Of a stretch of 54,413 nucleotides of DNA, positions 1 through 7,786 are shown in pieces. The translations under genes and the position numbers were made by a program. Source of the DNA: a virus; the IMG/VR virus record IMGVR_UViG_3300030090_000446, positions 1 to 54,413 of that record. One strand, 5' to 3'. The notes beneath the pieces were generated by a model. That model worked only from the letters and a program-made list of their open reading frames with translations. It did not search any database and was not told the origin of the DNA. Positions within the stretch are counted from its first letter, which is position 1; every line of letters starts with the position of its first letter.

Positions 1-1000
1 ATAAGTATCAAATGTATCTACAGATGTTTGTCTCATTGTACCTGCATCGTTAGTGACAATACCATCACTACCTGCAACTGCTGTAGTACCTACTGAAGTA
101 TCACCATCAGAACTTGTATTGATTTCTGTACCTGTAGCATTAACACCTTGAACATCTCTGTTAGCTTCTACATATGCTTTGATGCTTTGTTGTGTAGCTA
201 GTTTAGTTGCACTATTACTACTAAAGTCATCTTCATCAGCTATGTCCGTAATTGTTACAGAACCGTCAGTAAGTGATCCAAAAGATATTGTACCTGTTGT
301 TGTAATGTTAGATGAGCCATTATCTATTGCACCAAATCCAGAGCTTATACTACCACCATTCAATGCACCAGTAGAAACTAGGTTAGGCATTGCAGTTATT
401 TCATCATCAAAGTATGCAGCTAAGTCTGTAACTGCAACCTGCTTCATGGTTCCAGCATCATTGACAACTACTCTGTCTGCATCTGCTATTGTAGTACTTG
501 AAGCTGTTGTATCACCATCCATAATGTTTAGTTCAGTAGCAGTAACTGTAGCTCCGTCAAGTATGTTTAACTCTGTTGCTGTTGATGTAACACCATCTAA
601 TATGTTTAGTTCTTCTGGTGTAGATGTAATCTGTGTTGTACTTACAGCAGCTAGTACTGGAATTGTACCTGATTGGTTAGGTAGGTTAATGGTACGATCA
701 GCAGTAGGATCTATTATAGTAAGTGTAGTTTCATGTGCATCAGCAGTAGCACCTTCAAATACTACAGCATTCTCTGCATTCATTGTAACAGTATCTACAA
801 CTGTCTGTGTTCCACTAACTGTAAGATTACCTGTAACAGTTAAGTTATCGCCTATGGTTACTTCAGATGTACCATGTCCTATTGTTACAGCAGTACCAGA
901 TACGCCAGTACCGATAGATACTGACTCACTACTATTAGCTGTATCAACAACAAGATAAGCATCTGATCCCTGTTTAATTGTAAATGCAGTAGCTGAGTTA
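1..1000. repeat. Diverged tail-fibre repeat, left copy (partner at 53517-54413)
   Basis: Positions 1-96 are identical to 53517-53612. Beyond that the two copies stay clearly alignable in the same reading frame up to the right edge, with scattered substitutions and small indels. Because the copies diverge, this is not a direct terminal repeat. It is either an internal duplication in one fibre gene or part of two paralogous fibre genes. The right boundary here is approximate. Confidence 0.8.
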
Positions 1001-2169
1001 TCTGTTACAGCTACATTAATATCTGTATCATCAGCAGATATAGAGTCAACAGCAATATCACCTACGTTAGTTATATTACCATCACCTACACTAATTGCAG
1101 TAGCACTAAGAGTTCCAGCTAATGCAGTGTTAGCCCCAGTAAATGTAGCAGCAGTAGTAGAACCAGATTTAATTATTAAGTTACCAGAGTTATTTGTTAA
1201 TGCACCATACTGTGTGCCATCATCTTTTAGTAGTACATCAGCACCGTCTGCATCTAGTATAACATCTCCTGCACTATCTAATAACATATCACCAGAAGAT
1301 AATGCTATAGTTGTACCATCAATGTTAAAGTTATCTATATCAATACCAGCATCAGCAGTAATCTTACCAGTAGAAGTAAGTGTTCCACCTACTGCTGTAT
1401 TACCACTAATATCTGCTGTACCGTTTATATCTATTGCAGTAGCCGTAAGGTCAATCTCATCTGTAGCTCCAAGAGAAAGAACAGTAGCACTAGAGCCGTG
1501 AATAAATTGTGAAGCATCATTAAACTGTATCTTATTAGTAGAATTAAGTAGTACTCCAGTATCAGCAACATGGGTAAGAGTAACATCTTGGTCATCTCCC
1601 AAATTAATTACAGCACCGTCTGCAAGAAATAAATCACTAAATTCTAATGATGATGTACCTAGTGCAGCACCATCAGATGCATCAGGTACAAATGCAGTAG
1701 TAGCAGTTATTGTCGTTCCTTGTACTGTACTAGATCCAGTTAGCGCACCAGTAACACCTAATGTACCAGCTACAGTAGCATTTTCATCAACATCAAGAGT
1801 GTCTATATGTGCAGTACCATCTACAAATACATCTTTAAATTCTAATGATGCTGTACCTAAATCTATATCATTGTCTGTTATGGGAACAATAGCACCATCT
1901 TGTATTCGTAGTTGTTGTGTGGCAGAAGAACTTACTTCAGTGTAAAATTCAATGTGATTATTAGAAGTGTCTACTAACACCATATTACGTTGATCAGCAT
2001 CTGCTACTCTATCTATTGGTGGACCTTCTGCTGATGTACCATCATGTGAGTGACCTGTAGATTCATCGAAAGCTGCTAAAACTTGGTTAAGTTCTGCATT
2101 AATTGGTGCTGCTGATATAACCTCACCACTAACTATTTGTGCTGCTGATTGTCTAGTATATCCTGCCAT
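1..2169 (-). CDS. Tail fibre protein, N-terminal part (runs off the left edge)
   Basis: The frame is open from an ATG at 2169 to the window edge (723 codons, no stop). It begins MAGYTRQSAAQIVSGEVISA and has a short His-rich stretch (HSHDG) near residue 42. After that come beta-rich, Thr/Ser/Asp-rich repeats typical of podovirus tail fibres, including repeated ELNILDG/ELNIMDG motifs and a PNQSGTIPVL segment. The start overlaps the upstream stop as TAATG, so translation is probably coupled to the tail tube/stabilisation gene. The last ~1 kb (positions 1-1000) is a close but imperfect copy of 53517-54413. The role as a fibre that contacts the host surface is inferred from composition, repeats and position behind the tail genes. 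Confidence 0.8.
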   Translation of the reverse strand, partial: MAGYTRQSAAQIVSGEVISAAPINAELNQVLAAFDESTGHSHDGTSAEGPPIDRVADADQRNMVLVDTSNNHIEFYTEVSSSATQQLRIQDGAIVPITDNDIDLGTASLEFKDVFVDGTAHIDTLDVDENATVAGTLGVTGALTGSSTVQGTTITATTAFVPDASDGAALGTSSLEFSDLFLADGAVINLGDDQDVTLTHVADTGVLLNSTNKIQFNDASQFIHGSSATVLSLGATDEIDLTATAIDINGTADISGNTAVGGTLTSTGKITADAGIDIDNFNIDGTTIALSSGDMLLDSAGDVILDADGADVLLKDDGTQYGALTNNSGNLIIKSGSTTAATFTGANTALAGTLSATAISVGDGNITNVGDIAVDSISADDTDINVAVTDNSATAFTIKQGSDAYLVVDTANSSESVSIGTGVSGTAVTIGHGTSEVTIGDNLTVTGNLTVSGTQTVVDTVTMNAENAVVFEGATADAHETTLTIIDPTADRTINLPNQSGTIPVLAAVSTTQITSTPEELNILDGVTSTATELNILDGATVTATELNIMDGDTTASSTTIADADRVVVNDAGTMKQVAVTDLAAYFDDEITAMPNLVSTGALNGGSISSGFGAIDNGSSNITTTGTISFGSLTDGSVTITDIADEDDFSSNSATKLATQQSIKAYVEANRDVQGVNATGTEINTSSDGDTSVGTTAVAGSDGIVTNDAGTMRQTSVDTFDTY

Positions 2170-4265
2170 TATCTGTATCCTGCATCCTGGTATGTTATGG
2201 AGAACCCACTAACACTATAAGGTGCTTGGGTTCCAGTTGATGTTATAATCAACGATATGGATTTTCCTGATCCCTCTATATTTGTTTCTAGTACTGGACT
2301 AGATGATCCATCAAACGTAAATGAGGCATCATATGTACTGTTAGTAGTAGTATACCTCGATAGTGAACCTGCTGTTGTTAAAGAATACGTAGTAGGATCT
2401 GGTGTGTTAGGATCATCCCAATTATAAGCTATACCTAAGTTCAAACTGGAAGACCCTTCTGGTCTAGTAAATAACGATATATGCTGAAATACTTTGCGTT
2501 TTTCGGTAGAGTCGAAATATAAAAAGGGAGTTGCGTAAACAGCCGTAACATCAGCAGTATCAAAAGTATTACCAGATTCTTGTTGATATATTTCACCATT
2601 TAGATCTCCATGTAATACAACTTCAACATCATCTATCAAACCACTAGTAGCTACAAAAGCTCTTATACCTAGTAACTCACCAAACTCCCAACCTACCCTT
2701 CTGTCTGCAAATCTAAGTCCACCTATTATACCTGCTGTATCTGAGGCAGCTGTAGTTGTCTTAGGAAAGAAGTAACGGAACTGAGATTTATTTCTAATAA
2801 CCACAGAAGACATATTAGTTAAGTCATGTGTACTAGGCAGTGATTGCAGCAACTGTTGTACAGGTTTAGAAATAGTTTCAAGTTCTACGTCACCAATTCT
2901 GGCAGTACCTTGAATAGGACGAATACCATCAGAGGCTAAAAATAATACATCACCACCTATTTCTATTATACTATCTGTAGCAATGCAACCAATATTATTT
3001 GTTACTTCAGCTAAAGCAAAATCGGATGTACTAGACCCTGTTAGTCTTTTTATTTTATTTTTACCAAAAACATATAAACTATCTCTAAACTTTGCTATGC
3101 CTGTTATATTAAAACCTACGTTAATTGAGCCTGATCCACTAGCTGATCTAAATCTGTTATCTACGTTTGGCTCACTAAAAAGTAATTTGTTACCACCTAA
3201 TCCTGTACTAGGAAATCCTGCATAGAACTGATGATTTTTAAAATCTGTTGTCATTGAAGCTCCTACTGGAGAAGCATCATCTGATGTTGTATGCTCAGTA
3301 AAAGTAGAACCGTCAAACTTAGCAGGTGTGTTAGTTCCATCACATATTATTACAGACTCAGTACCTGTAAATGAATTTATACTCTCTCTTAACTTTAATA
3401 CATTAATATTAGATCTATTCGATGCTATTGCAGTCCAACCAGAAGTAGTATACTTATATATAGAATACGATTGACTATATGTAGCTGTTATTGATGTACC
3501 ACCACCTCCACTTACAGTAGATGTAGCATTAGATGTAAAAGATACTGTATATGTATTAGCATCAGGTACAGATACTACTGCCATTTCTACAGCGTTTGGA
3601 GTTATACCTCCTATTGCATCACTACCTGTAAATGTTACTTTATGTCCTACAGCTAGTCCATGACTAGTGTGTGTTACTGTTATTGTTGCACTAGCATTAG
3701 ATACTGCAAAAGGATTGTCTGGTAGATCTTGTGTAATTGCATTTACTTTAAATGTTACTGAGCTTCCACCACCAGTAGTACTTGAAGATGCAGCAGAAGT
3801 AAAAGCTACAGTATAACTATTAGCATTTGGCACAGATAATATTGCCATGTCTACTCCATTTGGAGTAATTCCACCAACAGCAGCAGACCCTGAAAATTGT
3901 ACTCTATCTCCCACTGCTAATCCGTGACTAGTATGTGTAACAGTTATAGTGGCACTACCACTAGTAACTGCAAAAGGATTAGAACCTAAAGATCCGTTAT
4001 TATCTTTTAAGTTTCTTCTGGCCGCATAAGGCGTACCATTTAATATCCAAAGACCTATTACTGATCCTGCACCAGATATAGTTCCGTAAGTTGAATTGTA
4101 ATCTGCATAACCATTAATACGTCTGTAACCACCAAACTGTGATACTTCCATATTTAACATACGTAAAGCAGAACCAGGATTAGTATTAGCTAATGATAAA
4201 GCATCCTCATTGGTAAATAGTCCACCTCTAGAGAGGACAGTTACATCCTTTAAAGCGTCTACCAT
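2169..4265 (-). CDS. Tail tube/stabilisation-type structural protein with two tandem beta modules
   Basis: 698 aa. The N-terminus (SRGGLFTNEDALSLANTNPG, then a Met/Gly-rich stretch) and the position directly behind the head-tail adaptor fit the tail tubular protein B / P22 gp10-like stabilisation class of podovirus. Residues ~96-172 and ~184-262 are two tandem copies of one module (NPFAV..., TITVTHTSHGLAVG, GGITPN, SVPxANxYTV), most likely an inserted Ig-like or beta-sandwich domain. The C-terminal half (FLASDGIRPIQG and following) looks propeller- or sandwich-like without a clear repeat. Its start abuts the adaptor stop (shared base at 4265) and its stop overlaps the fibre start. The exact family is inferred from order more than from motifs. 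Confidence 0.65.
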   Translation of the reverse strand: MVDALKDVTVLSRGGLFTNEDALSLANTNPGSALRMLNMEVSQFGGYRRINGYADYNSTYGTISGAGSVIGLWILNGTPYAARRNLKDNNGSLGSNPFAVTSGSATITVTHTSHGLAVGDRVQFSGSAAVGGITPNGVDMAILSVPNANSYTVAFTSAASSSTTGGGSSVTFKVNAITQDLPDNPFAVSNASATITVTHTSHGLAVGHKVTFTGSDAIGGITPNAVEMAVVSVPDANTYTVSFTSNATSTVSGGGGTSITATYSQSYSIYKYTTSGWTAIASNRSNINVLKLRESINSFTGTESVIICDGTNTPAKFDGSTFTEHTTSDDASPVGASMTTDFKNHQFYAGFPSTGLGGNKLLFSEPNVDNRFRSASGSGSINVGFNITGIAKFRDSLYVFGKNKIKRLTGSSTSDFALAEVTNNIGCIATDSIIEIGGDVLFLASDGIRPIQGTARIGDVELETISKPVQQLLQSLPSTHDLTNMSSVVIRNKSQFRYFFPKTTTAASDTAGIIGGLRFADRRVGWEFGELLGIRAFVATSGLIDDVEVVLHGDLNGEIYQQESGNTFDTADVTAVYATPFLYFDSTEKRKVFQHISLFTRPEGSSSLNLGIAYNWDDPNTPDPTTYSLTTAGSLSRYTTTNSTYDASFTFDGSSSPVLETNIEGSGKSISLIITSTGTQAPYSVSGFSITYQDAGYR

Positions 4266-4981
4266 TAACCATTACCATGTGGTACATTTATTAATCGGCT
4301 TACGCGAGTATCTCTAACATCAGTAAACCTGTTAATTAATAGAGTTCTCATACGATCAACGCCATCATCAAATCTTGCTTTAATTAATTGTGCTTGTTGA
4401 GCATTGTCTCTAAACATAAAACAATGATACAATGCACCATCTATTACTACGTGTTTGTATGCATCAGGCACAGACATAGTATCTGTAGCATTTACAAGAT
4501 CTGTAGCATAGGCAAAGTAACTATAACTTACACTATAAGCAGCATCAGGTCTAGGGGTAAAACCAACTTTATTATCTAATGTACGATAAACATATATTGG
4601 TTGATCATAATCACCTGTACTTGCTTCTGAATCTCTTTCAAAAAATCTTTTTATAAAAGTATCATAGTCTATTAGTTTAAGATTACGTGCAGAATAATTA
4701 TTATCCGCATCATAGTTAATTCTAAAAGAATCCCAATCAGCTATTTTAAAGTCTGATTCTAATGCATACTCTTGTGTACCTACTACCAGTGTCAAAGAAC
4801 CAGCAGTAAAGTTAAAAGGGAACTCAAATTCCCTCTGAGATATTTCTTGTATTGCAGAATTTATTGCATCTTTAACTTGTGCGCGAAAACCTGTAGCATT
4901 TGGAAAATCAGTTGCTGTTAACTCAACTTCATTCAAACGTCTTAATGTATCATTAACTAATGTTAAGAATGTTGTAGCCAT
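4265..4981 (-). CDS. Head-to-tail adaptor (tail tubular protein A / gp11-gp4-like)
   Basis: 238 aa. The opening MATTFLTLVNDTLRRLNEVE, the helical segment FRAQVKDAINSAIQEISQRE, and the later beta/helical part with PDAYKHVVIDGALYHCFMFR and LIKARFDDGVDRMRTLL match the adaptor family that docks under the portal ring (T7 gp11, P22 gp4). It lies between the capsid/decoration genes and the tail tube/stabilisation gene, the usual podovirus order. A hairpin that may act as a terminator lies just upstream (5003-5029), so this gene may be transcribed mostly from promoters further upstream by read-through. Confidence 0.75.
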   Translation of the reverse strand: MATTFLTLVNDTLRRLNEVELTATDFPNATGFRAQVKDAINSAIQEISQREFEFPFNFTAGSLTLVVGTQEYALESDFKIADWDSFRINYDADNNYSARNLKLIDYDTFIKRFFERDSEASTGDYDQPIYVYRTLDNKVGFTPRPDAAYSVSYSYFAYATDLVNATDTMSVPDAYKHVVIDGALYHCFMFRDNAQQAQLIKARFDDGVDRMRTLLINRFTDVRDTRVSRLINVPHGNG

Positions 4982-5002
4982 ATCTCACCCAAATTAAAGA
5001 AG

Positions 5003-5029
5003 GGGATAGCTCCATTACAGAACTATCCC
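5003..5029 (-). terminator. Possible intrinsic terminator after capsid/decoration genes
   Basis: Arms GGGATAG (5003-5009) and CTATCCC (5023-5029) form a perfect 7-bp stem with a 13-nt loop. Read on the minus strand the stem is followed by a pyrimidine/T-rich stretch (CTTCTTTAATTT). It lies in the 59-bp gap between the decoration and adaptor genes. The T-tract is interrupted, so termination is likely partial. Confidence 0.5.
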
Positions 5030-5040
5030 ACAATACTTTA

Positions 5041-5565
5041 TTATGCCAAGGCATCTCTTGCAGCAGCAGATGGTTTTTGTCCATTTGCGTTGCAGTTAAT
5101 ACAAGTAGCATATAATCGTAGTACACCAACAGCAGCAGCAGCTCCAGCCAACGTAACATCAATAGTATCAGTAGTACTGATAAATTGAGTGTAAGTTGAA
5201 GCAGCTGAACCGACAACTGTATTGGTTTGTCCGTTAGTTCCAGCAGCACAGTAGCCAGTGGAAGTAACATCAGCACCATCAACAATGTCATCACCACCAC
5301 CAAAGTCAATATCAGCAGTTACACTTGAAGTAAAAGCTGTCATAACTTCAGCACCAGCGTTAAGTACCAATGTACCAGCAGGTATTTCTAATAACTGAAA
5401 AACATCTCCGTCAGCTATTGTATTACCAGCAGTAATTAATGCAGCTACGTCAAGGTATGCCTCGACATTGTACATTACATTGTTACCGTAATGACCTGGC
5501 ATTACAGCAGAAACATCTGCACCAACACCAGAAGTAGATGAAGCGGTAAGGTCAAAAGTAGCCAT
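5041..5565 (-). CDS. Probable capsid decoration or head structural protein
   Basis: 174 aa, begins MATFDLTASSTSGVGADVSA. It is a small Ala/Gly/Thr-rich, beta-rich protein with no membrane segment. It has three cysteines, one at YCAAG and two near the C-terminus in CINCN. It follows the capsid gene by 13 bp and shares its promoter, so it is expected at high level in the virion. I recognise no family; decoration or head-fibre function is inferred from position, size and composition. Confidence 0.5.
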   Translation of the reverse strand: MATFDLTASSTSGVGADVSAVMPGHYGNNVMYNVEAYLDVAALITAGNTIADGDVFQLLEIPAGTLVLNAGAEVMTAFTSSVTADIDFGGGDDIVDGADVTSTGYCAAGTNGQTNTVVGSAASTYTQFISTTDTIDVTLAGAAAAVGVLRLYATCINCNANGQKPSAAARDALA

Positions 5566-5578
5566 TGTCTATTCTCCC

Positions 5579-6643
5579 TTAACCAGCAATATTATAGTGA
5601 GCGCGAACTAGTGCTTCAGGACGAAGAACCTTGCGACCATATAAATGTAACCCACGAACGATGTCAGCAAAGCTGTCATTGTCACGATAAGTTTCGACCT
5701 TCTCTACTTGAGAAGCCGTAGCAACAGCAGAATCATGTCCAGCAACAATTGCACCATAATGTGCGCTTGAACCATTAGTATCAATGGTAGCTGGGCCTGT
5801 TCCTATTGAAGGTAAGTTGTTAGACATATAAACTCTAAAACCACGAACCATGCCAGAGATAATTCTACCATTACGTAGAATGTCTGGATCACTTGAAGCA
5901 AAATCACTGCTCAATAGTTTGGAGTTTTCGTCATTAAGCTGTTCAGCAAATACTGGATCAACAACAACCCAACGTCCATCACGGTCAACATTTTGCTGAT
6001 CGAGTAAACGAGCCATACGGTTTAGCACTTCCAAAGGAGTTGCTTCACCAGTAGATCCGTCAGGATGCGTTGCAATTGAATCAGTAGTAGCACCTCCCGA
6101 CACAAAACTTGCGCGAGAAATTAACATAGAAGCTAGTAAACCATTAGCAGCTGCTCCTGCAATAGGATCAGTACCTGATTTATCAGCAGCTACTCTTGCA
6201 GTTCCAGCAACAGAGCTAATTGTAGCCTGTTTGAAACCTGTCAAGTAACCTAGTACTTCCATGTCAAATTGATCTTTTAGACGATAGCCAGCACGATCAC
6301 TAGCCATTGACTCAAAATTTACATGAGAATGAGCTTCTTCAATGTCATCGATTTTAAAAGCAAAGTAGTTAGCTTTATCGACAACAAGAGTAAAGTCATC
6401 ATCTTGTAGGTCTTGAGGAGTTACTTGCGTACCCCTTGCATATTCAGAAATTGTAATTTCTGGTTCTTTGATAATACGCACTGTATCACCAAAATTAGAT
6501 ATCTCACCAAAGTAATCACTGTTGGTTATATCTTCACAAACACTAGTTTTACGGAAAGCTGATTGTACCTTCTTGCTGTAAATTACAGGAGAGAAGTTAC
6601 CATTAGGTAGATTTCCATAACCAGTTGCAGTCTTAAAAGCCAT
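5579..6643 (-). CDS. Major capsid protein
   Basis: 354 aa, begins MAFKTATGYGNLPNG. The N-terminal part (SPVIYSKKVQSAFRKTSVCE, ISNFGDTVRIIKEPEIT, then VDKANYFAFKIDDIEEAHSH) is typical of HK97-fold coat proteins of marine podoviruses. WVVVDPVFAEQL and the C-terminal GLHLYGRKVLRPEALVRAHY fit the same family. The scaffold lies immediately upstream and the decoration protein downstream. A strong Shine-Dalgarno (AAAGGAGA) and a dedicated consensus promoter at 6848-6876 fit the most abundant virion protein. Confidence 0.9.
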   Translation of the reverse strand: MAFKTATGYGNLPNGNFSPVIYSKKVQSAFRKTSVCEDITNSDYFGEISNFGDTVRIIKEPEITISEYARGTQVTPQDLQDDDFTLVVDKANYFAFKIDDIEEAHSHVNFESMASDRAGYRLKDQFDMEVLGYLTGFKQATISSVAGTARVAADKSGTDPIAGAAANGLLASMLISRASFVSGGATTDSIATHPDGSTGEATPLEVLNRMARLLDQQNVDRDGRWVVVDPVFAEQLNDENSKLLSSDFASSDPDILRNGRIISGMVRGFRVYMSNNLPSIGTGPATIDTNGSSAHYGAIVAGHDSAVATASQVEKVETYRDNDSFADIVRGLHLYGRKVLRPEALVRAHYNIAG

Positions 6644-6801
6644 TGGTTATCTCCTTTCGGCTATTACGAAACGAGCCAACTTTGACAGTTTCAAGGCTAC
6701 ATCTTTAGGGTGAGGATAATCCTGGCCTAACGATTGTAGGTAGTTGATATGTTTAGAGTTAGCATAAACAGGAGGTAGTCTATAAAGAGGCTCCTAAAAG
6801 G

Positions 6802-6833
6802 AACTAGCCAATGGTTTTAGTCATCAGCTAGTT
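6802..6833 (-). promoter_or_regulatory. Leader hairpin directly after the capsid promoter
   Basis: AACTAGC (6802-6808) and GCTAGTT (6827-6833) form a perfect 7-bp stem with an 18-nt loop. On the minus strand the stem starts about 8 nt after the expected transcription start and is followed by CCTTTT. The remaining ~150-nt leader (to 6644) has no convincing gene. The hairpin could protect the 5' end of the capsid mRNA or act as an attenuator; the sequence does not decide. Confidence 0.5.
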
Positions 6834-6847
6834 TTATAATTGTCTGT

Positions 6848-6876
6848 AGTATATCACATTTAATTTAATTTGTCAA
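6848..6876 (-). promoter_or_regulatory. Consensus sigma-70 promoter for the capsid gene
   Basis: On the minus strand: TTGACA (6876-6871), a 17-nt spacer ending in AAATGTGA, then TATACT (6853-6848), including an extended TGn -10. It matches the promoter at 17812-17840 at 27 of 29 positions. It lies between the scaffold stop and the capsid start, about 205 bp before the capsid ATG. Host RNA polymerase should use it. Confidence 0.85.
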
Positions 6877-6881
6877 GAACT

Positions 6882-7709
6882 TTATCTAGCACCAGCAGTT
6901 AAATCGTACACAAATGTACCATTTCTTACAGATTCTGAGATAGCTTCTTCAAATTTATCCCAATCTTTACTGCTAAGACCTTTTACTCTAGACTCTGACC
7001 ATACATTTCTATCTTGATTTGCAGGTTCACTGGACCTAGAAGTTTTAGAAACTGCCTTGGCTGCATCTTTACTTGACTTAGTTTTGTTAGTTTTTTTAGT
7101 TTCTAACTTATATAGATCAATTGCTTTTGCAGCAGCTCTAGGATCATTGTCATTTTCATACAAAGCAGATTGTATCCATTTAGGTTGTTCTGCAACCCAA
7201 TCATGGAACTCTTGATCTGCTCTTATCTCTGCAAAGTCAGGGTGTAGTTTCTCTAACTCACTCTCTGCTTTTTCTAGCTGTACTTTAGTCTTTAACTCAT
7301 CAACGTATTTAAGTTTTTCTTCTACATCTTTACGAGCTTCTACAGCTTTCTTTGTTGCAATAGTTTCTACTATCTTAGCAACATCAGGATACTTTTCTGT
7401 CCATTCTTCTAACTCTTCATCAGATTTAGGCAACTTTACCTGCTTACGTGTTAAGCTTTCTACCTGTTCCTGAAGCTTACGTATCTCATCACTATGTTGC
7501 TCTTGTAACTGTTGAGAGTGTCTTCTAAGATCTCCATACCTTTTCTTGAATGTTTTTTCTTCTGGTTCTAGATTTTCTTCTGGCTCTGCTTCTTCTTGAT
7601 TGCGTTGAGCTTCTAGTTCTTCTATTTCTTTGTCTACTTCTTCTACAGATTCTCTTTTATAACGTCTATTCATAGGTGCGGTTTTTACTTCTTCTTGTAC
7701 TGATTCCAT
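6882..7709 (-). CDS. Capsid scaffold protein
   Basis: 275 aa, highly charged and mostly helical. The first ~60 residues are Glu-rich. A coiled-coil region (~60-160) includes RRHSQQLQEQHSDEIRKLQ. Then come LHPDFAEIRADQEFHDWV and a C-terminal KGLSSKDWDKFEEAIS helix. This architecture directly upstream of the capsid gene is the standard podovirus scaffold, which fills the procapsid and leaves before or during packaging. Its stop lies only 5 bp before the -35 box of the capsid promoter. Confidence 0.85.
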   Translation of the reverse strand: MESVQEEVKTAPMNRRYKRESVEEVDKEIEELEAQRNQEEAEPEENLEPEEKTFKKRYGDLRRHSQQLQEQHSDEIRKLQEQVESLTRKQVKLPKSDEELEEWTEKYPDVAKIVETIATKKAVEARKDVEEKLKYVDELKTKVQLEKAESELEKLHPDFAEIRADQEFHDWVAEQPKWIQSALYENDNDPRAAAKAIDLYKLETKKTNKTKSSKDAAKAVSKTSRSSEPANQDRNVWSESRVKGLSSKDWDKFEEAISESVRNGTFVYDLTAGAR

Positions 7710-7731
7710 TTTAGTTTCTTTCTTTTAGGGG

Positions 7732-7766
7732 CTACTAGTTGCTTTTCACCATGAAAAGGGTAGTAG
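7732..7766. promoter_or_regulatory. Long two-part hairpin between scaffold and lysozyme-fused gene
   Basis: CTACTA (7732-7737) pairs with TAGTAG (7761-7766), and CTTTTC (7742-7747) with GAAAAG (7753-7758) around a 5-nt loop. A small internal loop separates the two helices. It fills most of the 77-bp intergenic gap. On the late (minus) strand no T-tract follows, so an RNase processing site or mRNA stabiliser is more likely than a terminator. Confidence 0.5.
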
Positions 7767-7786
7767 GTAGCCTTATTTGTTTAACA

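Noticed and set aside
2983-3225. Plus-strand open frames opposite the structural genes (many, e.g. 179-958, 2983-3225, 8274-8519, 38611-39000)
   Set aside because: They are antisense shadows of well-supported minus-strand genes, lack ribosome sites and have low-complexity products.
4953-5309. Minus-strand Leu-rich frame overlapping the decoration gene
   Set aside because: It is the out-of-frame reading of the decoration gene with a composition (Leu/Val runs) produced by its codon pattern; no ribosome site.
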